Shown: piece by piece, positions 8,957 through 16,942 of the stretch
Layout of the letters: the number at the start of each line of letters is the position of its first letter
Numbering within the stretch: position 1 is the first letter of the stretch
NCBI RefSeq assembly: GCF_007827955.1
Contig: NZ_VITR01000007.1
Location: forward strand, 248,001 to 312,000
Length of the DNA: 64,000 nucleotides
Direction: 5' to 3'
Source: Nitrospirillum pindoramense
GTDB lineage: Bacteria > Pseudomonadota > Alphaproteobacteria > Azospirillales > Azospirillaceae
Translations under genes and position numbers: made by a program
The notes under the pieces: model-generated
Database searches by the model: none
Told to the model about the DNA's origin: nothing
The model's input: the letters and a program-made list of their open reading frames with translations, nothing else

Positions 8957-9663
8957 CGCGCGGCCCTCCGCACGCCCCGCCCGGCCCACAGCTCGGCCCG
9001 GGCGAACAGGCGGCCCGACAGGCCGGCCATGCCCAGGTACAGCACGCCGGCGGTGGTGAAGAACAGGAAGGGCTGGCGGGTGGCGCCCTGGGCCAGATAG
9101 GCCACGCGCATCAGCTCCACCAGGGCCACGACGGAAACCAGCGAGGTGTCCTTGAGCGTCAACTGCCAGACATTGCCCAGGCCCGGCAGGGCATAGCGCA
9201 GGACTTGGGGCAGCATCACCCGGCGAAAGGTCAGCCAGCGGTTCATGCCCAGGGCCTTCGCCGCCTCCACCTGGCCATGGGGCACGGCCAGGGCGCCGCC
9301 GCGCAGCACCTCAGCGGAATAGGCGCCGGACACCGTGCCCACCGCCAGGATGCCGACGGGCAGGGCCGACAGCTCCACCGGGCCATTGAAGCCCAGCAGG
9401 CTGACCACCCAGGTGGCGGCGCTGTTGCCGCCGAAGAACAGCAGATAGATGACCAGGAGGGAGGGCACGCCGCGCACGATGGTGGTGTAGACATCGGCCG
9501 CCACCCGTCCACCCCGGTGGCCGGACAGCTTCAACGCCGCCGCCGCCCCGCCCAGCAGCAGCCCCCATAGATAGGCCGACACCGCCACCAGCAGGGTCAT
9601 CCCCATGCCCTGCAGCAGTTGCAAGCCCCAGCCCCGGCCACCAAAGCCCAGAAGGTCTATCAT
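8953..9663 (-). CDS. Polar amino-acid ABC transporter permease (HisQ-type)
   Basis: A 236-residue permease with the HisQ/ArtQ-like N terminus and EAA loop (EAAKALGMNRWLTFRRVMLP). The motif RGVPSLLVIYLLFFGG is the typical 'RGTPxLVQ' region of polar amino-acid permeases. It heterodimerises with the HisM-type product encoded downstream. The gene begins 271 bp after the binding-protein stop, and that gap is filled by a head-to-head pair of the intergenic element, so a stem-loop block would lie inside the operon mRNA. Confidence 0.92.
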   Translation of the reverse strand: MIDLLGFGGRGWGLQLLQGMGMTLLVAVSAYLWGLLLGGAAAALKLSGHRGGRVAADVYTTIVRGVPSLLVIYLLFFGGNSAATWVVSLLGFNGPVELSALPVGILAVGTVSGAYSAEVLRGGALAVPHGQVEAAKALGMNRWLTFRRVMLPQVLRYALPGLGNVWQLTLKDTSLVSVVALVELMRVAYLAQGATRQPFLFFTTAGVLYLGMAGLSGRLFARAELWAGRGVRRAAR

Positions 9664-9676
9664 TACCGTGCCAATT

Positions 9677-9772
9677 CCTCAGACGCCGGCGGGCCATCCG
9701 GCCCTTGGCTTGTCCTCGATTTCCAGTCCACTACGTTCCCCGGAAATCTCCGGCGGCCCCGGTCGGGGCCTA
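9677..9772. repeat. Modular intergenic element, copy B (plus orientation)
   Basis: It starts CCTCAGACGCCGG, then hairpin I (GGGCC-ATCC-GGCCC), TTGGCTTGTCCTCG, hairpin II (GATTTCC...GGAAATC), CTCCGGCGGC and hairpin III (GGCCCCGGTCGGGGCC). It is the left half of an inverted pair between the HisQ-type permease gene and the binding-protein gene. Confidence 0.88.
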
Positions 9773-9822
9773 GTCGCTACGCTTGTCTCTCATGCCTCAG
9801 ACGCCGGGCGGGCCTGCTAGGG

Positions 9823-9928
9823 CCCTAGGCCGCGACCGCGGCCGCCGGAGCGAGCACCGCCCAGTCAACGTAAAGGGGGCGCAGCGAGGATAGCCAAGCG
9901 GCCGGATGGCCGCGCCCGGCGCTTGAGG
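9823..9928. repeat. Modular intergenic element, copy B' (inverted partner)
   Basis: Read on the minus strand it begins CCCTCAAGCGCCGGGC, with hairpin I as CGGCC-ATCC-GGCCG, then the core TTGGCT. The middle is more diverged than in copy B, and the element ends with CTCCGGCGGC and hairpin III (CGCGGTCGCG, CCTAG). The stem of hairpin I differs from copy B by paired substitutions. A short stem TTGAG...CTCAA follows at 9924-9939, next to the binding-protein stop. Confidence 0.75.
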
Positions 9929-9934
9929 GAAAAC

Positions 9935-10822
9935 TCAATGCGCCGACGCGTCGAAGTGGAACCACTGCTCCGCCAGCTTCTTCATCGTGCCGTCTTCCTT
10001 GGCGGCGTTCATGGCGTTGTTCAGCGCGTCCAGCAAGCGGCCATCCCCCTTGCGCAGGGCGGCGGCGATGCCGGGGCCCAGCAGGCCGCCGGTGATTCCG
10101 GGGCCGAAGGTGGCGGCGTTCTGGCCATCCGCCCCCTCCAGGAAGGGCTGCCAGCCCGTCATGTCGGCCAGGCCGGCGTCGACGCGGCCGGTCGCCAGGT
10201 CCAGCGACAGGTTCTGCAGCGTGTCGTAACGACGGATGGTGATGGTGTCGCCCAGGTAGGTGTCCAGGAAGCTGGCATGGATGGTGGCGACCTGCACCCC
10301 CACCGTCTTGCCCTTCAACGCCGCCTTCAGCTTGTCGAGCGCCTGGGTCGAGGCCTCGTCCATGTTGGCCAGGTCCAGCCGTTGCAGGCCGAAGTCGATC
10401 TTGGTCAGCGGGCTGTCCTTGGGCGCCACGAAATAGGCGGGGGTCAGCACGTAGGGGACGGTGAAGTCCACGGCCTGGCGGCGCTCGTCCGTGGCCGACA
10501 TGCCGGCCAGGATCACGTCATACTTGCCGGCCTGCAAGGCGGGGATGATTCCGTCCCAAGCCTGGGCGGAGATCTCGCACTTCACGCCCATGCGGCGGCA
10601 CAGGTCGCGCGCCAGGTCGATGTCGAACCCCTTCAGGGTGCCGTCGGGCTCCGCCACGTTGAAGGGCGGGTAGGCGCCTTCCGTCGCCACACGCAGGGGA
10701 TTGGGGACCCCCTGGTCGGTGATGGCGGGACCGCCCGCGTCGGACGGCGTGCGATGCGTCGCCAGGTAGGCGGCACCGGCGACCACCGCCACCGCGATCA
10801 GGCCCAAGACCAGCTTCTTCAT
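9935..10822 (-). CDS. Periplasmic polar amino-acid-binding protein
   Basis: A 295-residue family 3 solute-binding protein. The N-terminal hydrophobic segment (about 3-21) is a signal peptide or membrane anchor. The first lobe begins LRVATEGAYPPFNVAEPDG with GFDIDLARDLCRRM, and the ligand-site region is GMSATDERRQAVDFTVPY. These match lysine/arginine/ornithine/histidine and octopine-type binders. The C-terminal GDGRLLDALNNAMNAAKEDGT segment is also typical. It is encoded between the ATPase (86 bp upstream) and the permeases, from which it is separated by the inverted repeat pair. That layout would allow more binding protein than permease to be made. Confidence 0.93.
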   Translation of the reverse strand: MKKLVLGLIAVAVVAGAAYLATHRTPSDAGGPAITDQGVPNPLRVATEGAYPPFNVAEPDGTLKGFDIDLARDLCRRMGVKCEISAQAWDGIIPALQAGKYDVILAGMSATDERRQAVDFTVPYVLTPAYFVAPKDSPLTKIDFGLQRLDLANMDEASTQALDKLKAALKGKTVGVQVATIHASFLDTYLGDTITIRRYDTLQNLSLDLATGRVDAGLADMTGWQPFLEGADGQNAATFGPGITGGLLGPGIAAALRKGDGRLLDALNNAMNAAKEDGTMKKLAEQWFHFDASAH

Positions 10823-10908
10823 GAAACCCCCTACGAAACCAAGGATGGGACGGTCCGCATCAACACCCCGTGTCCGATCGGCCGCCGCTCTTTGTTGTCC
10901 AGTATGCC

Positions 10909-11709
10909 TCAGGCGCCCCGGGCCAGGAATTGTCGGCAGCGTTCACTGCGGGGGTTGCCGAACACCTCATCGGGCGTCCCCTCCTCCTCCACCCGGCCCT
11001 GGTGCAGGAACAGCACGTGGGAGGAGACGTCACGGGCGAAGGCCATCTCATGGGTGACGATCAGCATGGTGGCGCCCTCATCCGCCAGTTGGCGGATGAC
11101 GCGCAGCACCTCACCCACCAGCTCCGGGTCCAGCGCCGAGGTTGGTTCGTCGAACAGCATGACACGGGGCTGCATCGCCAGCATGCGCGCGATGGCGGCG
11201 CGCTGCTGCTGCCCGCCCGACAGCTGGCTGGGGTAATAGTCCTGGCGCTGGCCCAGGCCCACCTTGTCCAGCAGGGCCTTGGCGCGGTCCACCGCCTCAC
11301 CCCTCGGCACGCCCAGGACATGCACCGGCGCCTCGATGACGTTTTCCAACACCGTCATATGGGTCCACAGGTTGAACCCCTGGAACACCATGCCCAGGCG
11401 CTGGCGGATGCGGTCCACCTGTTTGCGGTCGGCGGGAACGGCATGGCCCCGCCGGTCCCGGCCCATGCGGATCAGCTCGCCATTGACCCAGACCTGGCCC
11501 TCATCCGGCGTCTCCAGCAGGTTGATGCAACGCAGCAGCGTGCTCTTGCCCGAACCGGACGAGCCGATGAGGGAGATGACGTCGCCATCCCGCGCCGTCA
11601 GGGAAACGCCCTTCAGCACTTCCGTCTCGCCAAACCGCTTGTGCAGATCCCGCACCTGGATGGCAGTGTTGGCTTGGTCGGCCACGGCGACAGCCGGCGA
11701 TTGCGTCAT
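10909..11709 (-). CDS. Polar amino-acid ABC transporter ATPase (HisP/GlnQ-type)
   Basis: A 266-residue cytosolic ATPase that powers the importer encoded downstream. Walker A is GSSGSGKST (residues 49-57), the Q-loop region is GMVFQGFNLWTHMTV, the signature is LSGGQQQR, Walker B is VMLFDEPTSALD and the switch His is in VTHEM. The start at 11709 (MTQSPAVAVADQ) gives the usual family length; the much longer open frame upstream is antisense to the next gene. It is the first gene of the minus-strand operon; its promoter must lie in the 306-bp divergent region 11710-12015. Confidence 0.95.
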   Translation of the reverse strand: MTQSPAVAVADQANTAIQVRDLHKRFGETEVLKGVSLTARDGDVISLIGSSGSGKSTLLRCINLLETPDEGQVWVNGELIRMGRDRRGHAVPADRKQVDRIRQRLGMVFQGFNLWTHMTVLENVIEAPVHVLGVPRGEAVDRAKALLDKVGLGQRQDYYPSQLSGGQQQRAAIARMLAMQPRVMLFDEPTSALDPELVGEVLRVIRQLADEGATMLIVTHEMAFARDVSSHVLFLHQGRVEEEGTPDEVFGNPRSERCRQFLARGA

Positions 11710-11947
11710 AGGACCCCGAAATTCGTCCGGACCCATCCGGACCTGAAAGCGCGACCGGCCGGCGCGGCGATGGGGGCCGCGCGCCAGCCGGTGACCGTGA
11801 ATGACCGAGGGACGTTTCCGCAAGGAAACCCCGAAGCCGGCAAAACTACCGTGCGCCGCCCGGGACGGAAAGAGGTTTCCTGTCACAGCCGGGGGGCCGT
11901 CCATCCTACCCCCATGCCGATGCAGCCCCGGCCTGAAACGTGGTACT

Positions 11948-11964
11948 GTGACACCCCTTGTCAC
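11948..11964. promoter_or_regulatory. Possible operator in the divergent promoter region
   Basis: A perfect 6-bp inverted repeat, GTGACA (11948-11953) and TGTCAC (11959-11964) with a 5-bp spacer, lies 52 bp upstream of the plus-strand start at 12016. This spacing resembles a transcription-factor site, but the regulator is unknown and the arms are short. The rest of 11710-12015 shows nothing I can support. Confidence 0.3.
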
Positions 11965-12015
11965 GCCCAGCCCCGGGGCGGGGCTCCGTTCGCCATCTGG
12001 AGTCGTCCAGCGCCC

Positions 12016-12987
12016 ATGAGCACAGGCATTCAGCCCGCGGCCAACCGCAGCACGCACTTCCTGTTCGAGCACAAGCTTTTCACCGTCGATGGCTGCCGCT
12101 TCATCCTGTCCAAGACGAACGATGAGCCGGTGATGTGCATGAAGCTGGGCAAGCTGGACGTCGAGGTGCCCATCGAGAAGCTGTACAACGAGTTCGACAT
12201 CCAGCCGAAGTCCTTCGACGGACAGTTGCTGACCATGGCGGCCAAGGGCCTGCGCTATGTGCGCGAAATCCGCCCCGGCGACACCATCCCGAATGAGTTG
12301 ATCGACGGTTCTGCCAGCTGGCGGGTGGACGACCGCCATTACAACGTGGCGCGCGGCCGCCTGACGGTGCAGCTGGTGACCTGGCTGACGGGCGGCGAAA
12401 CCGTCGTTTCCAGCCCGGAGCAACTGGAACAGGTGGTGGAGGATCCCAACACCAAGGCCCGCGTGCACGAAGCCTTCCGGATGATGGCCAACCGGCTGTC
12501 GCTGGCGGGCGATCCGGAGGAGGAGATCGGCCTGCACATCGACATGCTGGCCAAGGAACTATCCTACATCGAGGCGCTGCGCGAACGGGCCCAGGCCCTG
12601 CACCTCGTCCGCCAGGGGCTGGAAACCGCCCACCGCATCTACAAGGCGGAGCGGCTGGTGAAGGAGGAGATCGTGCGGATGCAGACCCTGTCGCTGCCGC
12701 CCATCACCGACCTGGAATCCCGATTCGCCCAGGTCGACGCCCAGACCGGCGAAATCCTGGCCATGCTGAGGAAGTTCGACCAGAACATCAGCTATATCCG
12801 GGAAATGCGCGACGACCTGCACCAGTCCCTGCTGCCCTGGGATGAGGTGCTGGACGGATGGCTGAACGTGACGGTGGAAAAAAGCCCCGCCCTGGAAGCC
12901 TTGCTGAAGCGCACCTACCACTTCCTGGCCAAGCGCTACAGCCAAGCCACGCAATGGCGCCTGGCGACGCGGCCCGCGCCGAAATGA
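12016..12987 (+). CDS. Hypothetical protein with C-terminal coiled coil
   Basis: A 323-residue soluble protein that I cannot assign to a named family. The N-terminal half (about 15-140) has alternating short strands (FLFEHKLFTVDGCRFILS) and a GDTIPNELIDGSASWRVDD segment. The second half (about 170-300) is a long, charged alpha-helical region with heptad-like spacing (IDMLAKELSYIEALRERAQA, then helices to residue 270), suggesting a coiled coil. No signal peptide or membrane segment. The ATG at 12016 is taken as start because the protein-like composition begins there. It is followed by two structured repeats. Confidence 0.7.
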   Translation: MSTGIQPAANRSTHFLFEHKLFTVDGCRFILSKTNDEPVMCMKLGKLDVEVPIEKLYNEFDIQPKSFDGQLLTMAAKGLRYVREIRPGDTIPNELIDGSASWRVDDRHYNVARGRLTVQLVTWLTGGETVVSSPEQLEQVVEDPNTKARVHEAFRMMANRLSLAGDPEEEIGLHIDMLAKELSYIEALRERAQALHLVRQGLETAHRIYKAERLVKEEIVRMQTLSLPPITDLESRFAQVDAQTGEILAMLRKFDQNISYIREMRDDLHQSLLPWDEVLDGWLNVTVEKSPALEALLKRTYHFLAKRYSQATQWRLATRPAPK

Positions 12988-13006
12988 ATTTCGGTTCTGT
13001 TCGTTT

Positions 13007-13140
13007 GCCTCAAGCGCCGGCAGGCCCGTCCGGGCCTTTGGCTTGTCCTCGCGTTTCAGTCCGCTACGCTCCCCGAAACGCTCCGGCGGCCCCAGTCGGG
13101 GCCTAGAGTTGGCTGCGTAAAACCAGACGCAGCCAACTCT
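13007..13140. repeat. Modular intergenic element, copy C
   Basis: It begins GCCTCAAGCGCCGG and carries hairpin I as GGCCCG-TC-CGGGCC, the core TTGGCTTGTCCTCG, hairpin II as CGTTTC...GAAACG (copies A and B have GATTTCC...GGAAATC), CTCCGGCGGC, hairpin III (GGCCCCAGTCGGGGCC) and hairpin IV, a perfect 14-bp stem AGAGTTGGCTGCGT (13105-13118) / ACGCAGCCAACTCT (13127-13140). The stems of hairpins I and II change on both sides together relative to other copies. Confidence 0.88.
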
Positions 13141-13155
13141 CGCTGAGTCTGTCCC

Positions 13156-13208
13156 GCGAGCAGATTCACGCCCAAAGGCGATTCCACCTTTGGGCGATCT
13201 TCTCTAGG
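13156..13208. repeat. GCGAGCAGATT...GATCT..CTCTAGG hairpin repeat, copy 1
   Basis: A palindromic element with the perfect 10-bp stem CGCCCAAAGG (13169-13178) / CCTTTGGGCG (13187-13196), flanked by GCGAGCAGATT and GATCTTCTCTAGG. A second copy with the same flanks and the same loop (GATTCCAC) lies at 23505-23557. It lies between element copy C and the small Cys-rich protein gene and could serve as that operon's terminator. Confidence 0.75.
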
Positions 13209-13258
13209 CTGGCGTTGCCAGCCCGGTGCGCTCCTGGTTGGCCGGTTTAGGGTGCGCT

Positions 13259-13411
13259 TCAGCTGCCGCAGTTGCAGCTGTCGGAGCCGCAGGGGCCCGG
13301 CGCCTTGCCGGCCGCGACCTGGCGGCGGCGGAGGGCGCGCCGGAGGGTGGGACGCAGGACCCAAGCCAGCGCCGCCACCACGATTACCCCCACGATCGCT
13401 TGCTGAATCAT
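13259..13411 (-). CDS. FeoB-associated Cys-rich membrane protein
   Basis: A 50-residue protein, too short for many gene callers. It begins MIQQAIVGVIVVAALAWVLR (one transmembrane helix), continues with an Arg-rich cytoplasmic stretch and ends PCGSDSCNCGS with three cysteines, which matches the small Cys-rich partners encoded after feoB in many bacteria. It starts 10 bp after the feoB stop and has a perfect AAGGAGG ribosome-binding site. It probably acts with FeoB in ferrous iron import; a metal- or cluster-binding role for the cysteines is inferred. Confidence 0.85.
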   Translation of the reverse strand: MIQQAIVGVIVVAALAWVLRPTLRRALRRRQVAAGKAPGPCGSDSCNCGS

Positions 13412-13421
13412 GGTGTCCTCC

Positions 13422-15329
13422 TTACGCCCAGCCCAGGCTGGCGGCGACGTGGTAGGTGGCCAGCGACGCCAGGTAGGCCAGCGTCAGCATGTAGACGAAC
13501 ATGATGACCGGCCATTTCAGCGAGTTGGTTTCCCGCCGCACCACCGCCAGGGTGGAGGCGCACTGCGGCGCGAAGATGTACCAGGCCAGGAAGGACAGCG
13601 CCGTCGCCAGGGACCAGCTGTGGCCCAGCGTGTCCATCAGGGCGGTCACGTTCTCCTCCCCCCCGCCCACGGCGTAGACGGTGCCGAGGGCCGCCACCGC
13701 CACCTCGCGCGCGGCCATGCCGGGGATCAGCGCCACGGTCATCTGCCAGTTGAAGCCGATGGGGGCCACCAAGGGCTGCAGCCAATGGCCGATCATGCCG
13801 GCGATGCTGTAGTCGATGGCGGGTTCGGTCGCCCCCTCCGGCGCGCCGGGGAAGGAGCTGAGGAACCAGATCAGGATCATGATGCTGAGGATGGTGGTGC
13901 CGGCCCGCTGCAGGAAGGCCTTGGCCCGGGTCCACACGCTCATCACCACGTTCTTGGCGTCCGGCACCTTGTAGGCCGGCAACTCCATCAGGAAGGGCTC
14001 CACCGTGCCGCGCCACACCAGGCGCCGCATGACGAAGGCCACCAGCAAAGCGCTGAGGATGCCCGCGGCGTAGAGGCCGAACATCACCAGCCCCTGCAGC
14101 GCGAACACGCCCGCCACCGGCCGATCCGGCACGAAGGCGGAGATGATCAGGGTGTAGACGGGGATGCGGGCGGAACAGGTCATCAGCGGCGCCACCATGA
14201 TGGTGGCCAGCCGGTCGCGCCGGTTATCGATGACGCGCGTGGCCATGATGCCGGGAATGGCGCAGGCGAAGCTGGACAGCAGGGGAATGAAGGCGCGGCC
14301 GTGCAGGCCCGCCCCGCCCATGATCTTGTCCATCAGGAAGGCCGCGCGCGGCATGTAGCCGAAGTCTTCCAGCAGGATGATGAAGGTGAACAGGATGACG
14401 ATCTGCGGCAGGAAGACGACGATGCTGCCCACGCCGGCGATGATGCCGTCGGTGATCAGGCTGCGCAGGATGCCGTCCGGCATGGCGCCGTTGACCCAGG
14501 CGGCCAGGGCGTCGAAGCCGGCCTTGATGCCGTCCATGGCCGGCTGCGCCCAGGTGAACACCGCCTGGAACATGAAGAACAGCACGGTCAGCAGGATCAG
14601 CAGCCCCGCCACCGGGTTCAGCAGCACAGCGTCCAGCCGGGTGGTCCAGGTGTCGGGTTTGGTCGGCGGACGCACCGCCAGCTTGATGATGCGGTCGGCC
14701 TCGCGGTGGGTGGCGCGCACCTCCTCCGCCGAGGGCTCGTGCCAGGTGTTCGCCCCCTGACTCACCCCCTGGGCGGCGGCCAGGGCCAGGTCGACGACCT
14801 GGGCGTCGATATGCTTCAGCAGGTCGACCGTGCCGGCCTTGCGCACCGCCACGGTGGGCACCACCGGCACGCCCAGTTCGGCCGCCAGACGGTCCACGTC
14901 GATCTCGATGCCGCGATGCTTGGCGATGTCGAACATGTTGAGGGCCAGCAGCAGCGGCCGGCCCACCTGCTTCAGTTCCAACACCAGGCGCAAGACCAGG
15001 CGCAGGTTGGTGGCGTCGGCCACGCAGACCAGCAGGTCGGGCTCCGCCTCGCCCTTGAAGCGGCCCAGCACGACGTCGCGCGTCACCTCCTCATCCGGGC
15101 TGCGGGCGCGTAAGGAATAGGTGCCGGGCAGGTCCAGCACCTGGACGCGCCGCCCCTCCGGCGTGGTGAAGCTGCCTTCCTTGCGCTCCACCGTCACGCC
15201 GGCGTAGTTGGCGACCTTCTGCCGGCTGCCGGTCAGGGCGTTGAACAGCGCGGTCTTGCCGCAATTGGGGTTGCCGACCAGCGCCATGCGCGGCGCGCCG
15301 GTTTGGAGAACGGGGGTGACGGCGTTCAT
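13422..15329 (-). CDS. feoB: Ferrous iron transporter FeoB
   Basis: Inner-membrane Fe(II) transporter with an N-terminal G domain. The 635-residue protein has G1 GNPNCGKT (residues 19-26), the switch region NYAGVTVERKEG, G3 DLPGTY and G4 NMFD, followed by the helical insertion and about eight transmembrane helices with the two Gate repeats. It is somewhat shorter than E. coli FeoB (773). The start at 15329 overlaps the feoA stop (ATGA), which indicates coupling. The operon is feoA-feoB-Cys-rich protein, with a Fur-like box upstream of feoA. Confidence 0.97.
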   Translation of the reverse strand: MNAVTPVLQTGAPRMALVGNPNCGKTALFNALTGSRQKVANYAGVTVERKEGSFTTPEGRRVQVLDLPGTYSLRARSPDEEVTRDVVLGRFKGEAEPDLLVCVADATNLRLVLRLVLELKQVGRPLLLALNMFDIAKHRGIEIDVDRLAAELGVPVVPTVAVRKAGTVDLLKHIDAQVVDLALAAAQGVSQGANTWHEPSAEEVRATHREADRIIKLAVRPPTKPDTWTTRLDAVLLNPVAGLLILLTVLFFMFQAVFTWAQPAMDGIKAGFDALAAWVNGAMPDGILRSLITDGIIAGVGSIVVFLPQIVILFTFIILLEDFGYMPRAAFLMDKIMGGAGLHGRAFIPLLSSFACAIPGIMATRVIDNRRDRLATIMVAPLMTCSARIPVYTLIISAFVPDRPVAGVFALQGLVMFGLYAAGILSALLVAFVMRRLVWRGTVEPFLMELPAYKVPDAKNVVMSVWTRAKAFLQRAGTTILSIMILIWFLSSFPGAPEGATEPAIDYSIAGMIGHWLQPLVAPIGFNWQMTVALIPGMAAREVAVAALGTVYAVGGGEENVTALMDTLGHSWSLATALSFLAWYIFAPQCASTLAVVRRETNSLKWPVIMFVYMLTLAYLASLATYHVAASLGWA

Positions 15330-15691
15330 GACCGGCGGTCTTCGGCGACGGCGTGCAGGGAGGCCGGCTGCCAACGGGTGACCAGGATGGCCTCGGCCTC
15401 GCGGCGGCGCAGGGCCACGCGCATGTCATCCACCTTCACCGCGATGGGGTCGCGGCCGAACAGGCCTTCGTGCAGGATTTCCACCCGCGCGCCCTCGACA
15501 AAGCCGATTTCCAGCAACCGGCGCTCCAGCTCATCGGGGTCCAGGCTGTCGTGCAGGGCGCCGTTCAGGCCGACGCGGACCACCCGCCCCACCTCGCCCT
15601 TGGCGGCGCGGCTCAGGGGCCGGGCGTCGGCGGGAACGGTCTCATGGTCGGGCCCGGCGGGAAGGTCGGCGGGGCGGGGGGAAATGTGCAT
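15326..15691 (-). CDS. feoA: Ferrous iron transport protein FeoA
   Basis: A 121-residue cytosolic SH3-like protein needed for FeoB function. The FeoA core is LERRLLEIGFVEGARVEILH, then GRDPIAVKVDDMRVALRRREAEAI. The N terminus (about 40 residues, Pro- and Asp-rich) is longer than in E. coli FeoA (75 residues). The start at 15691 is preferred; an upstream in-frame extension to 15847 would cover the promoter region. The stop overlaps the feoB start. Confidence 0.92.
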   Translation of the reverse strand: MHISPRPADLPAGPDHETVPADARPLSRAAKGEVGRVVRVGLNGALHDSLDPDELERRLLEIGFVEGARVEILHEGLFGRDPIAVKVDDMRVALRRREAEAILVTRWQPASLHAVAEDRRS

Positions 15692-15789
15692 TCGTCCATG
15701 CCTCAGGCCCGGTGAGGGGCCCTTGAAAGGGGCCGCCCCAGAATCGACCAAAGGATCGACCGGAGGATCGGCCGGGGCGTCCTGGAAAT

Positions 15790-15804
15790 TAATAGTTATT
15801 CTCA
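15790..15804 (-). promoter_or_regulatory. Fur-like box upstream of feoA
   Basis: On the minus strand the sequence is TGAGAAT-A-ACTATTA, which agrees with the classical 7-1-7 Fur motif TGATAAT-N-ATTATCA at 11 of 14 positions. It lies about 100 bp before the feoA start in an AT-rich patch that probably also contains the promoter. Iron repression by Fur is inferred from this match and from the genes behind it. Confidence 0.6.
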
Positions 15805-15859
15805 CGGCGGAGCACAAGGGACGTGGACGCGCGTCGGGGCGTCGCACAGGGCATGGTCA

Positions 15860-16582
15860 TCACCGCCTGAGACAGGCGTCCAGGCCGTCGCGGGCGACCA
15901 GGGCGGCGCGCTGTTCCAGGATGCCGATGCGGCGGGCGACGTAGGGGCCGGGGTGGCGCGCGTTCCATTTGCGCGGGCTGGGCAGCACGGCGGCCAGCGC
16001 CGCCGCCTGGGACGGCGACAGGGCGGCGGCCGGCACGCCGAAATAAGCGCGGGACGCGGCCTCCGCCCCATAGAGGCCGTCGCCCCATTCCACGATGTTC
16101 AGATACATCTCCAGGATGCGGCGCTTGCCCCACACCAGCTCGATCAGCTCGGTAAAGCCGAACTCCACCCCCTTGCGCAGCCAGGTGCGGCCGGGCCAGA
16201 GGAAGGCGTTCTTGGCCGTCTGCTGGCTGATGGTGCTGGCGCCGCGCAGCTTATGGCCTTCCTCATCCTCGTCCATGGCGGCGTCCACCGCCTCCCAGTC
16301 CACGCCATGGTGGCTGCAGAAGCGGCTGTCCTCCGCCCCGATGACGGCGCGCTGCAGGGCCGGGGCGATGCGATCCAGGGGCACGGGCGTCCATCCCTGG
16401 GTAGGCACGCCCTGCATCCGGCGGATGAGCATCAGCGGCGTGCCCGGCGGATCGACCACGGCATAAAGGCAAACCCATCCCAGGCTGAGCACCACCGCCG
16501 CGAGCAGTCCCGCCTGCGCCCAGCGGAGGGCGCGGCGCAGCGAAGGGCGCCGGTCCCGCTGATGGCCGACGCCAGCCGTCAT
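15860..16582 (-). CDS. mtgA: Monofunctional biosynthetic peptidoglycan transglycosylase
   Basis: A family 51 glycosyltransferase that polymerises lipid II into glycan strands at the inner membrane. A single N-terminal transmembrane helix (about 25-45) is followed by the catalytic domain: AEDSRFCSHHGVDWEA (first catalytic Glu), GASTISQQTAKNAFLW, RKGVEFGFTELIELVWGKRR and ILEMYLNIVEWGDGLYGAE (second Glu). There is no transpeptidase domain. The start at 16582 gives 240 residues, near the E. coli length of 242; an ATG at 16615 is also possible but would overlap a divergent gene remnant. Confidence 0.93.
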   Translation of the reverse strand: MTAGVGHQRDRRPSLRRALRWAQAGLLAAVVLSLGWVCLYAVVDPPGTPLMLIRRMQGVPTQGWTPVPLDRIAPALQRAVIGAEDSRFCSHHGVDWEAVDAAMDEDEEGHKLRGASTISQQTAKNAFLWPGRTWLRKGVEFGFTELIELVWGKRRILEMYLNIVEWGDGLYGAEAASRAYFGVPAAALSPSQAAALAAVLPSPRKWNARHPGPYVARRIGILEQRAALVARDGLDACLRR

Positions 16583-16613
16583 AACGCCCGCTTTCTCGTG
16601 GGAGGGTCCATCC

Positions 16614-16763
16614 ATGGACTACACGCTGTTCTATTTTCCGGGAAATGCCAACCTGGCACCGGGGGGAATCCCCCCCTTGCTGCATGGCGGGGAAACGGCG
16701 TTCAAGACCGCCGCCATCCTGCCGCAGATGCTGGGGCGATGGTTTCGCACAGCCTGTCCGTGA
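16614..16763 (+). pseudogene. Truncated glutathione S-transferase N terminus
   Basis: An ATG at 16614 behind a GGGAGGG ribosome-binding site opens a frame that begins MDYTLFYFPGNANLAP, the first strand and glutathione-site loop typical of bacterial GSTs. After residue 16 the similarity stops abruptly in a run GGGGGGAATCCCCCCC, and the frame ends at 16763 after 49 codons. It therefore looks like a gene cut off by a deletion or by the arrival of the AT-rich island to its right. The identification rests on about 16 residues. Between 16764 and 16942 nothing else is recognisable; the base composition changes to AT-rich near 16860. Confidence 0.55.
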
Positions 16764-16942
16764 TCTGCCCGCATCGAGGCGCCCGTAGGGTTGTTGTTTC
16801 AGGCGATCTACGATATCGCGGTGATGTTGGGCCGTGAGCGCGCTAGCCGGGAAGCCAGCCCGTTGTCAAGAGACCCTTACCATTTCAAATATGCAGAAAA
16901 TTCCCACCAGAAAAACCAAAATTACTGCATTAATATCTGGAT

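Noticed and set aside
9605-9828. Short frames over element copy B encoding 'LDFQS'-type peptides
   Set aside because: The same peptide-like text appears at each repeat copy because the DNA element is conserved; hairpin-preserving changes break the frames.
13410-15113. 567-codon plus-strand frame opposite feoB
   Set aside because: Antisense to a gene with clear G-protein and transporter motifs; composition is repetitive His/Gln/Gly.
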